This document shows positions 1 through 10,773 of a DNA stretch of 64,000 bases, piece by piece; positions within the stretch are counted from its first letter, which is position 1; each line of letters opens with the position of its first letter. The notes below the pieces were generated by a model. It made no database searches and was not told the origin of the DNA. It was given only the letters and a program-made list of their open reading frames with translations. Both the position numbers and the translations under genes were made by a program. The stretch is from assembly GCA_016806645.1 (NCBI GenBank), contig JACSYO010001905.1, positions 751,501 to 815,500 on the forward strand, read 5' to 3'. The stretch comes from Ophiodon elongatus (taxonomy: Eukaryota > Chordata > Actinopteri > Perciformes > Hexagrammidae).

Positions 1-283
1 AGCAAGACTTAGCTACAGAAGTTTTTGCAGGTTCCAGGTTCTTGTGGGAAATAATTTCAGTGACAAAGTAAAAGTAAGATGAAATGAGATAATATACAAT
101 TTCCATGTTAGCCACATAATCGGTCATTATGAGCTTGAGAAGGCCTTCATTATTCAAATCTTTCTCTTGAAATTCTGTCACATTTGGTCCTGTTATCACA
201 GGAACTAACTTCTAAATTGCACTTGATGGCACCTGAGCAAGGGAAATGTCTTATCTCTATTAAGGCATCAAAGGAGCTCTTAC

Positions 284-3200
284 CTTGCAGCACCAAGAGC
301 AGATGGACTGAACTGAGAGTTTTTATCAAGAAACTCCCGCAAACCACAGAGCTCCATGAGTACTGACTCCAGTTCAAACGAACCAACGCTGCTTTCCAAC
401 TGTGGAGACGAACCAATAACAGATAGTGTCAACTAACCACTCCCAGCATCATTCTAAAAACTTACATAATCACTATTAAACTGTTAAATAAAAATTCCTG
501 CGTTATTAATTATGATACTTACAATACTGACAGTCTGATTTCCTTTGCTCATAGTTTTTTCAACAGCAAGACTGCCATCCCAAATATTTCTGTTAGTGTG
601 TGGTCGGCAGAGAACAGGGGAGAAAGATATGTTGATCAGTATTGACACCATCTTCACACATCAGCATCCACACCTCTGACTCAAGACATATCTAATTTAG
701 GCTCTCGCCCAGAAAACATATTCAAAATAAGACAGTGTGAAAGCTGATGACACAATTTACTTACCCAAGAATGCGAGCAAAGTAGACACAGATGCCGTTG
801 TGTTTCCCTGAGAAAATAACCTCTGGGCCAGCTGACATAGGCGTGATGGGGGCAGACCCAGAGTGCATTTGTGCGAAAGGTGTGGCCAAAGCTGGGGGCA
901 CGATGCCTGGGGAAGAGTAACAAGAATTAAACAAGTTTACTAGGGCGGTCAAATTCTGCCAAAATTACATTGGAATATTTGTTCTTAAAAAAACAGAGGT
1001 TTAACTATTCGAAGATCTATTTTTTCGCCTTATGTCCATGATGCCGTTTCCTCACTGGCTACTGGTGACGCAGTTTGAACTAAACTTTTGTCGGATGTCA
1101 ATATCTGGATTTTTGTATTATTCAAACATATATTTGAATTTAGAATATTTGTTGACAGCCCTGAAGTTTACAGATGTAAACATTACACATGTATTAATAT
1201 GAAATGTGATATTTAAAATGTTTTAACAATACATTATGTTTGTATATCCTATTAAATCAATAGTCAAATACTTGTGGACATGACAATGTGTAAATGAGGA
1301 TTTGCACAATATCACAAGAGTTTAAGCAGATACATTCGGTCTTTATCTATATATTTTCCCAAGGTCAGTGTATATTTATAATCTACCTGGTGCAGGAGAG
1401 CTCATCACAGGTCCAACAGTACTCGGAGAAGTCATGGCAGCTGGGAATCTCATCTGTGCTTCTCCTCCATATCTGATCATGACAACAACAAAAAGGAACA
1501 GCTTTTAGTTTGTGTACAATATGAGCAAGTTTAAATCTAAGCGTGTATAAACAATGTAACCTGACCTGAAGAATGCTCTGGTGGCCCACTGTGACACCTC
1601 TCTGTCACAAGCCGCGCTGGAACAAGCCAAGATCAGTGCTGTGGCACAAGCCTGCTCCTCCTGTACAGAACAGATTAACAACTCAAATTATACACAAGAT
1701 GTGTGTGAGAGAAATAAGCCTGCACGCTTAATTCTGCGTGACGGTGCTTGTGTGTCATGCAGGCTGCCATCTCGCAGTGTGTAGCCTAAAATCATGCATG
1801 CATGTCATGTGCAGGTTTTTGGCTAAAGGCCATTTTAAGAGGATTTCAAACATCACACATTTAATATTTTAGCTTCGTACCCTGTGCAGCTTGAAGAAAC
1901 GTTCAACCTCTTCACTTTCTCCTCCAGCACAGCTCACCAGGAGGTGACGGAGCTGGTCCACCGGCCGCAGTTTTTGGAAGATATGACTTCCCTACAGGGT
2001 GGCAAGGAGTCGATGCTTAGTATACATATTAAGACATTGTTTTGTCACAATATGACAACACTGAGCATGTGTGCAACATGATGAGTCATGACAGCAGTTC
2101 TAACCTTTGCAGAGAGAAGGACAAACTTCTGCGGAGGGATATTGTGCTGTTGGACCACAACAGGTGAATCAGTGATGGGGATCTGTTCCTTGTTCAGAGG
2201 AGTAAATATCCTGGATGGTCTCTCCTCATTGATGGCACAAAGAGCCCAAGAGTGTCCATCTACATTAGACATCATCTGCAATAGAGGACAGAAGAAAGAG
2301 AGGCATATTGTAGAGTTTATTTGAACCAGTGTAGCATGGTTTTAGGTGGTAAAACAAGCTGTTATCAGACAAAAAGTAATTCAGAGGTATGTTATTTCTG
2401 ACCAAAAAGCACTACATAATCAGCAATACAGAGCAGCAACAAATGGTAGTAAGAGACATTAAACTGACACCTACAATTTTACTCCATTTATTGTACATTT
2501 CTTATGTGCCAACCTGAGTCTCCATCAAGGGTTTCTTGAAGGGGAAGGAATCATGATTGATGCACCACAGAATGTCACTGTCCTCTGTCTCAGAAGCAGC
2601 CATTAACAGAATACCTGAACATTTAAACAAGTAAAAGACAAAACGGTATTACAGGCAGATCTGGATTATTACATTACCGTAAGGAGAAAACAATGTTGAG
2701 TTTGACTCCCATTGGGTATTTCAGATAAACTGATGAATAGCAGAGAAAAAAGGTTTACCTTTGCTGTGTAGTGCCTTATGGACCTTTGCCGGTTTCTGCA
2801 GGGTAGAGGATGCAGAAAACCCTGGTGGCAGACGGACATGGACCAGAGCTAGCAGGCTAGGTCGAACTGCCAGATGCCGCAGGTGTGGAAGGACAAAGAG
2901 TGTGGTGCTGAAGTAGAGACGCACACCTACACAAACAGAATATATACAGGCACACATGAAGTATAAACATTTCATATTACCGTACACGTATCATACTGTT
3001 TTTACTCATCTTCACTAGTGTTCAGTAATCCTTACCTGCATGAGTGACAGCGAGCAGGTGACAATCTGAGGATTCAGATCTGTCAATCACAGAGATCTGG
3101 ACAACAGGTTTGAAGACAGAACGATCAATAGTCCTGCAGAGGAAGGAGAGTTTCAGAGAGACAGAAAATATATTATTATTTCTCGATAAAGATAATTAAT

Positions 3201-6200
3201 GACAGATGTGAAGGAAACACAACTGAAGGTCAACAGACTCTGACATACCTGGCTATGTTTCCAGCAGCCGTAACAATGGTGCTCTGTGACATGGTTGCCA
3301 CACGACTCATACCTTGACCATCAGCCCCCAGGTCATACACCTAAAGAAACAGACAAATTGTTAGTCATTTCAGCACAGTGACAGCCACCACACAATTGTT
3401 AGTTTCTCTGCTAATCAGAAACAGCCACAAACACAAGAAATATTGATTTGACATTCACTGAACTTCATACCTGCAGGACACCTTTCTCAGAGCGAGTAAA
3501 TAGTGTGTTGCGGGAGTTGTCAATAGCAATCTGCACAATGGGGTCTGTGGAGCATAAGGACGACAAACGTTAAAGTTAAGTTTAATTAAACTAAAGACAT
3601 CTTTCCACATTGAACTGTGTCCCTCTCCTCACCGTCTTCAGAGAAGGAGAACTGGAGCACAGAGGGGACGAGGAAGGACAGAGAGCTTTTGGAGTGGTTG
3701 ATTTTTCTGCAGCGCTGGCTCAGCCAACCTGCCTCGGCCTGGTAAGCTATCTCATAGAGGCAGCCGTCCTTTCCTGCCATGAAGATGCGTCCCAGGTCTG
3801 TGGAGGTGATGGAGAGGATGTAGGTGTTGTCCGTGGGGATTGAGAAAAGGGGGTCTGGTAGTAGCTGCATCCCACCAGACATGCTGTCGTTCAACCCTAC
3901 AACAAAAGAAAGAGGTACACAAAGATTACAGATGAACCACTGCAGGGTCATGATATTAATAGCTTTGTAACAAACAAAACATAGCAGGAATGTGGAATGT
4001 GACAGCTGAGTTCTCTCCATATCTCATCTTGATATCTATACAAGTAACATATCAATCAAATACAGAATGCATCTTTGTACTGATTCTTAACTGTGTGTAT
4101 GTTTAAAATGAGACAGTTACAATATGATCGTGTTATGGTACAGCAGCTGTCCTTATCTTGCACATTTGCCTCGCTTATGAATATCTGGCACTTGTTTGTA
4201 CATATTTGAGTGTAAGTGGCAACAGATTAAGCTGCCATATTATGCAAGTTCTTAGCAGCTGCTTTTAAGCAGTTGGACATATATTATTGTGCTGTAGCAT
4301 GATATGATTATCTTGTTCCAGGATTCCCCAGAGGAGTTAGGATTAGAGGATAAACTCTTAAGGCTAAAATTTAAATTAATTTGAAAAACAGAAAAGCGTA
4401 ATTTGAATATTCCTCACCGGCATCGACATAATCACACGCCACAGAGAACCACTCAAACGCAGTGTGACTGTGATAAGAGTTGTAGGAAAGACTCACCCGC
4501 CTGGCTCTTCGGGAAGCTCAGCCCAAGGATCACTACATCCACAGAAGTGGCCAATACTAAGAGGTAGTGAATGTGTGGCTGTAAAATCCCTGCGAAGAAA
4601 AACACAAACATTACTCAAATAAATAAATAAAAATGTTTAATCAATGGCAAGTTTAAATGTTTAAACATACCTTGTTTTGGTTTTACAAGGCCCACTGCCA
4701 GAATGGTTTCAATAAGGCCATCAAAATAGGCCACATCTCCGCTGCAAATAGGGGAGAAAAAAAAGAAGGAAATAATTGTCTTCACTCCAGATTTATCATC
4801 AGCCGAAGATCACAATTAATAGGGAATACTAATAATACATTTAAGTTCACGTTGTGGGCACTTCAGGTGTTTTCATGAAATGCACATCGTTAACGTCCCT
4901 CAGTCCCATATAAAGTAGCGGTACTCACCCATCTTCATAATTCCACATAAAGATGTCATTGTCAATAGTAAGCCATGCTCGACAGATCTCTGGAAAAACT
5001 CCCATCATGCAGTTACATTGCATATCTGTAAAACGGTTAAGTTGAAACTCAAATCCAAGTCAAAACAAAGCAATCAACCTTAAACATTTTTGCTATATGT
5101 GAGATGGAAACCTCTGGGTCTGATGAAAGTGAAAACATTCAATTAGTTGTTCCTGAATAACGGAAAGGATACGGCTGAACTGCTCCACCAGCTCAGGTGG
5201 CAGAGGAACTCGGCGGACGGCACTGAGCTCTGGGAGATTTGGCACACTGACTAAACCTGGTCCCTGGAGCGGGTAGTCCATGTCCGACACTCCAGAGAGG
5301 GACGGCATATCTATCAACACAATAAACAACAACAAAGTTAAAGTCTGATTATGCACGTTCCAAAGACCAAATGTTGTATCCCGATCATAATACATTTCTC
5401 TCGTATACAGACATATTCCATCATAGAGGAAACAGTGTAAAGATTTTTTATTTAAAAAAAAAATAAAAAATCAGAGACACATTCTGGCACCTCCATCAGT
5501 TGAAATACAACTACGAACAACAAACATACTTTTCTTTTTGCTCCCATTTTTAACTCGTCAAGAGCTAAGACTTTATCTAGGCACATAAGACTTCTTTCTC
5601 TCAAACTTTGGTCACTAATTTGTTGAAATCTGTGTTAGCGGTGTGAATCCATCAACCAGAGAGGCGCAGCATATGAACATGCCAATTAAACAGCATGATT
5701 ATTGCCCTGGGCTGGTCACAAGAAAAGTCCACTCTGAAATGGGTTTCAACAAGATGCTCCACATTGCAAAACTTTATTGAAAGTAGTCTGGTGTTGTGTG
5801 CATGAAAAATGGGAACAAAAACAAAAGTGCTGTGTTCATATTTTTGTGCTGTATAACCTGAGCTATAAGGCTGGTTGACCATCATCATTCTCCATCTACT
5901 TGTGCCATTAATACGACTTATGACCCATGTTTATAGGTCCATTCTGGATGAATAATGAAGGAAGGGATATTTTGGCAGCCGAGTTTACTCCATGCTCAAG
6001 GGGGTGCTGCCATAAAAAAAGTCTTGGCATGACAAAGGTGTAAACAGCAGAATTACTTAATTTCTGTAATTGAATCTGGTAAATGAGCCCATATGTGGAA
6101 AGTTCATGAAAAATATTTAGATATACCTTGCAAACTGTTTTCTGTAATCTATAATCACAACATTACAGCAGATAATGACAACTTTTCTTTTGATGCATTA

Positions 6201-6587
6201 CAATTAAATCACATCACTTGTGAATTGACTGAATGTCTCATGGGATCATTCCTCAAACCTTCCTCGTGTTGTTCTTCTACATCTGCGTGTAAAATAACCT
6301 TTGACAGCACCAACAGAGACCAACATCCATCTCTACTCTAGCCCACCTTTTGTACATTTCGACATCCCTGGTGTAGAGAGAACCACTTGAGTTTGATAGC
6401 TACTTCTAGGTCTCTCTCTCTCTCCCTTCCCTCCACATGACTTACTGTGCGAGGGGACGCTAAGCAGCTCCGAGAGCTCCGGGAAGCAGCGGTCTTCTTG
6501 CAGGTGTCTGTCAATGAGCCGGGAGGAGTTCTCCAATGCTTCTGCGAGTGCAGCTGCAGGGCTGCTGGGTCCAGCGCCGGACGGCAT
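284..6587 (-). CDS. nup155: Nucleoporin 155 (5' half, 18 coding exons; 3' part off the left edge)
   Basis: Nup155 is a scaffold nucleoporin of the inner ring of the nuclear pore complex. Exons, 5' to 3' on the minus strand: 6446-6587, 5173-5310, 4929-5025, 4671-4741, 4497-4589, 3633-3896, 3471-3544, 3249-3340, 3036-3133, 2759-2926, 2514-2614, 2105-2275, 1881-1991, 1566-1660, 1387-1472, 765-906, 523-589 and 284-399. All phases are compatible and give about 708 residues; the human protein is about 1391. Recognisable conserved strings are GVSDMDYPLQGPGL, DGCLYEIAYQAEAGW, QRCRKINHSKSSLSFLVPS, ITDSPVVVQQH and SGKHNGICVYFARI. This part is mainly the N-terminal beta-propeller and the start of the alpha-solenoid. 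The start ATG at 6585-6587 opens MPSGAGPSSPAAA, matching the usual N-terminus. Positions 1-283 look intronic. A few donors are weak (GTTGGC at exon 11, GTACGA at exon 13), but the homology requires them. Confidence 0.95.
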
Positions 6588-6877
6588 GGCTGAGCTACCA
6601 CCGCCGTGAACTTACCTGCAGGTCACACCGTTTATACAGAGTTAGGAGACAGTCTAAGTTAAAGTAAGGCCAGATATCACATGTGAACAAGAGGAAAGAT
6701 GTACTGCAAACCGCACAGCGAGTTAAACGTGCCGGTTGGTTAGCCAACGGCTAGCTTTACAACCTTATTATTTAGTTAGCATGCAAGCTAAATGCTAGCT
6801 AAGTGTGAAATAAAGTGTTTTAAAGTTAAACTCGTTGCTTTACCCGACTGGAAAGATTCCGCGTGATAGTGTTTTAT
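6588..6877. promoter_or_regulatory. Probable divergent promoter between nup155 and an unknown plus-strand exon
   Basis: This stretch separates the nup155 start codon (minus strand) from a plus-strand open exon. It has no TATA box that I can see, a modest number of CpGs, and repeated GCTAGC/GTTAGC words between about 6735 and 6800. Similar words occur at the nipbl and kiaa2026 promoters in this window. The divergent role is inferred from gene layout. No transcription start can be fixed from sequence alone. Confidence 0.5.
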
Positions 6878-6989
6878 ATGACACTGAGGTTTTGTTCGCC
6901 AGTTGAGCGGCAGAATTTAAACAAATACATCAAACACACGTACAACCAGCAGCCCGCCAACCTCATGCACGGTGAACTGCTTATTTCCG
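6878..6989 (+). CDS. Unidentified first coding exon, 37 codons with a consensus splice donor
   Basis: Starting at the ATG at 6878 (an in-frame upstream ATG is at 6863), the reading frame begins MTLRFCSPVERQNLNKYI and runs to ELLIS before a GTGAGT donor at 6990. Composition looks protein-like, and the exon begins about 290 bp from the nup155 start on the opposite strand, as expected for a housekeeping gene pair. In human the head-to-head neighbour of NUP155 is WDR70, but this sequence does not match what I know of WDR70. No family is assigned. The exon ends in phase 1, and I could not find an unambiguous second exon. It may be a small lineage-specific gene, a decayed gene, or chance. Confidence 0.35.
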
Positions 6990-7094
6990 GTGAGTCATTC
7001 TTCTTCTTCGGCTGCTTAATTTCCGCAGAACTGGGCCAAGTGAAAAGTTGTGCTGCCATCCACCGGTCAGTGTATTTGTATCTGAAATGTTGTA

Positions 7095-7371
7095 TTCACC
7101 ACAGTAAATGTGTAATAATGTATATTATATTCACCACACTAAATGTGTAAAAAATGATGTTATATTCACCACACTAAATGTGTAATAATGTATATTATAT
7201 TCACCACACTAAATGTGTAAACATTTATATTATATTCACTACACTAACTATGTAATAATGTATATTATATTCACCACACTAAATGTGTAAACATTTATTT
7301 TATATTCACCACACTAAATGTGTAATAATGTATATTATATTCACCACACTAAATGTGTAATAATGTACTTG
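7095..7371. repeat. 35-bp minisatellite, about 8 units
   Basis: Eight tandem units of 35 bp begin TTCACCACACTAAATGTG. Units differ mainly in their second half, with a TAATAATGTATATTATA form and an AAACATTTATATTATA form; from the third unit on they alternate before the array ends with the first form. It lies between the divergent promoter and the nipbl 3' end, within what would be the first intron of the unidentified plus-strand gene. Confidence 0.9.
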
Positions 7372-8006
7372 TAAAAGGAAATTAGAAACAAACAAACAAT
7401 AACATAAATGAAACAACGATGATTAAACTCAACCCACTGCCTTAGAATGCAGTGAAGAGGGATTATACATTAAATTGGCTTTTATTTATTACAATATTCA
7501 ATAGAATATGTTTGTTTTTATCAATTCATAACACATAACCAGTGGGTTTTATCATTTCAGCACCGAAAGAATGACGTTTATGTATCACATTTAGAAATAT
7601 TGCTATGCATGTTTTCAGATCCCGTTATCTTTTAGATACTTTTAAAAACGTTCCGTGTTTCTGTACATAAAAAAAGCATGTGACATACGATCGACCACTA
7701 GTTATGACAAAAAGATTCACAGGATCCTAGTAGTAGTAGTAAAGGCATATTCTTGTTCAAATGAATCCTGTTCAGCTTGATGTCAACGATTAGTACAGGA
7801 CACACATTGCTTGCGACCAGTGTGTATTTTAATTGAAGTGAAAATATTAATTGTGCACAGTTCATAAACCAGTCGTAAAGGGCAAGATTCAAGGGATTGC
7901 ATAAAGTTACGTGCCAGCTGCTGCACATCCCCACAGTGATAATCACAATGGCAAGATGATCTTTTGGGTTTATCTTTTACAGCAAACTTTGCAGAGTGAG
8001 TAGAGG

Positions 8007-8124
8007 CTGAAGAAGTCGCTGAAGAAGCTCTGGTATTATTTCTTCACGGGCACGAATGACCTGTTCGATGTCAAATCAGAACTGGAAAAGACTTTCTTCA
8101 CTCACCCTGATTTCTGTTACACAG
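8007..8124 (+). pseudogene. Orphan exon-like block of unknown family
   Basis: On the plus strand one frame reads LKKSLKKLWYYFFTGTND, continues through LFDVKSELEKTFFTHPDFCYT, and stops at a GTGAGG donor at 8125. The sequence looks like real protein rather than random translation. However, the frame has a TAG stop at 8001-8003, just upstream, and no acceptor there gives a phase compatible with the exon at 6878-6989. It could be a decayed exon, an exon of a gene using an acceptor I missed, or a chance open frame. I do not recognise the family. Confidence 0.25.
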
Positions 8125-8248
8125 GTGAGGGAATCACAGTACAGGCCAAAAAAAGAGTAACCTGATTTTGATTACTTAAAATGATGCAATAAATATTCTG
8201 ATGTGGGGGAAAAAAAAGTGCAAACAAGTAAGAAAGACATAAGAAAAA

Positions 8249-8915
8249 TTTATTGCAGTATTTGTTCCACAAGAAGAGCGGGGGAGGAGGGCGGGGGGGT
8301 CACTTTTTTCTTGCTCTGTGTTCTATAACATCAAAATCTATATTAAAAACAATATAACTTCCCCTGCATATAGGCACAGATACTGCACTGCTCTTAACAT
8401 AAATAAATTATATCAAAGATACTCCATTACACAGCGTGGGTAAACAACAAAATGTTCAAAATAAGAAAAGAAAAGAAATTTAAAAGTTGTTGGAGCTCAG
8501 ATCAAGTGAATAAATCCATCTGATGCTAGTTTAAACTCCAAAAACACTTTATTAAGAACATCATCAATACACTAACTTCCAACATTCAGTTTATTTTTTT
8601 TTACAGAATTATGTTCAGATATAAACATGTGTTTAGTTAAACTATTATACAGTGGGAGTAAAAATCAAACAACAAAGTTGCTGCACAACAGCGAAGGAAC
8701 TCCCACACAATGTTTTCCAAAACATTTCCTTCTTGTGTTTTTCGTGTGTTAAACTTAAACATGTCTGTAATCAAACAGATCGTTGTTCACAATACTTTCC
8801 CTCCATCTGGTCCGTAAATCTAAAGAGGTTTCATTTTCTCTCTGAAACATATTGGATCCACATAGATGTGGGTTTGTGAGGGGTTTCTGTCCGAGTTATT
8901 TCAGGTGATTAACTC
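8249..8915 (-). other. nipbl: nipbl 3' UTR (inferred)
   Basis: This A/T-rich stretch follows the nipbl stop codon (8916-8918 on the minus strand). Read on the minus strand, several AATAAA signals occur, the most distal one I accept being at 8249-8254. The true polyadenylation site cannot be fixed without transcript data. The region contains no credible open reading frame. Confidence 0.4.
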
Positions 8916-10773
8916 CTAGTCCCCGTCCTTGGCAGCGTATAGCGCCCGTAACGTCTGTGCCACTTTGTTCGTTAGCTTGTGTCCACTTGACAAAGGTATT
9001 TTCTTGTAAATGATGTCTGACTCCTTGATGGTGTCAACCCAGGGAACCTTTTTGCGACCTTCCCGTTTCTTTACCTCAGCCCAGGGCCCAGAGTAAGATC
9101 CAGTCATCCAGTGTATACTGTAGCCAGTTTTGATCCTCTGGATGACCCTGGCAATCTGTGGTCTGTCTTTGTATTTGGGACACCAGATGGCAATGATGTC
9201 CATGGCCTTCACTCTCTCATTCATGTGACCTGTATCCTCTGCGGACTCCGCGCCTTTCTTTGGTGGTTTCCGCTGTGGATAGAAGACGCAGAGTGTGAAG
9301 CGTCACACAGAAATTGTACAGACATTTTCCATGTTGGGATAACGTGTTAACAGCTGCAGCAGATTTGATCTGAGAAACCTAAAATCCATAAAACAAACCA
9401 ATTATGATGTTTGTGGATGTGAGAGGCATATATGACCATGTATATTAGTTTATATGCAAAAATAGTCTGATTACACAAGGGTTAAAATAGGAATCCTATG
9501 GGTGACCACAAGGCTTTAAATTCCTACCACAGGGGGCTCTTCATCCTCACTCTCCTCCTCCTCTGTCTCCACTGGAGCAGTTTCAACTGGTTTACTGTGG
9601 TTCTGGTTCGAAGATTTTGGGACCTTCAGCAGTGAAGTAATGGCTTTGTTTCTGGCATTGGCACTTGCTTCACCCTCCTCGTCCTCTTCGTCACGATCCA
9701 AGTGCTCCATCAGTACCTTGAACTAAGAGACAAAAGCGGACATCTTCATATTCCTGAGACTGAAATAATACATTCATAAACTAGGTCTGTATATGCAATA
9801 TATTGATATTATATCAATATTATGACATGAGACTAGCTTTCATCTTACATTTTGGTTATGGTAATAGGGTATTATGGCATAAGTATATCTATAGCCACAT
9901 TACTGATGATCATTTCTAAAAAAAATCTCATTGTTTAAATATTTTGTGAAAGCACCAATAGTCAACCCTACAATATTGTCGCAACATTGAGCTAATGGGG
10001 CAGAAGAATCATGACGTGTTATTTTCTCCATATCCCCCCGGCCCTAGCATAACTCAAAAAACAGTGCTGAATGCTTACATCCAAATATTGTTTCACAATA
10101 TTCCTCTTGATCTCGTTGCTAAGATCTGTGTTGGCAAGGTCCCGCTTCAGGTAATCCAGTGTCTGACGAGGGTTGAAGTGCACCTTAGATTTCCTGTTCA
10201 CCGTCTTGTCGTATACTTTGGCCGACTCCGTTGGGGAATATTTCTGGATTTTGCTGCAACGCGAACAAAAAAGTTTGATGGAGTTTGTTTCACGTAAACA
10301 GCGGCATTACTTTAGAGTTGAGGAAAGATTTGTTGGCAGTTGTTGACATTTCTGATGATGGCCTACCTGTCTGAGAAGCCATACAGATTCTTCAGATGTT
10401 GTTTTAGCACCAGCAGCAGCAGAATGCCCTGCGAGGCACTCGCAAAGTCCAGCAGAGGGTTGTGGTTTTCAGGCAGACGGTCCATCACTGCATCCTCATC
10501 CTCCATTTCAGCTTCGGAATCAGACAGCACGGGTTTCTTTTGACTCTGAACCACCTCGTCATCATCCTCATCGCTGCTGCTGGATGTGCTACTGCTCTGC
10601 TCATCGTCCTCTTCATCATCATCGTTGTCGTCATCGCCATCGTCGTCATCGTCATCAGAGCTGTGTTTTCTTCTCTGAGGCTTCTTCTTCTTCTTTTTCT
10701 TCTTCTTCTTCTTTGTCTTCATCTTCTTTGTCTCCGTCTTCTTTTCCTTCTGTATGGGTCCTTTCTGTAAAGA
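8916..10773 (-). CDS. nipbl: nipbl coding exons 44-47: Lys/Asp-rich segment and conserved C-terminus
   Basis: Exons: 10367-10773, 10079-10253, 9528-9722 and 8916-9272. Exon 44 encodes 11 consecutive lysines (residues 2399-2409) followed by long aspartate runs, from trinucleotide-like DNA at about 10606-10737. It then enters the conserved ASQGILLLLVLKQHLKNLYG. Exon 46 carries MEHLDRDEEDEEGEASANAR. Exon 47 carries the conserved end (WCPKYKDRPQIARVI, SYSGPWAEVKK, VPWVDTIKESDIIYKK). The last residues are GD, where human has GTSS. Confidence 0.96.

Noticed and set aside
6338..6601. Alternative 87-codon frame starting just upstream of the nup155 ATG.
   Set aside because: It is out of frame with nup155. 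The 6587 start matches the family N-terminus and splices in phase.
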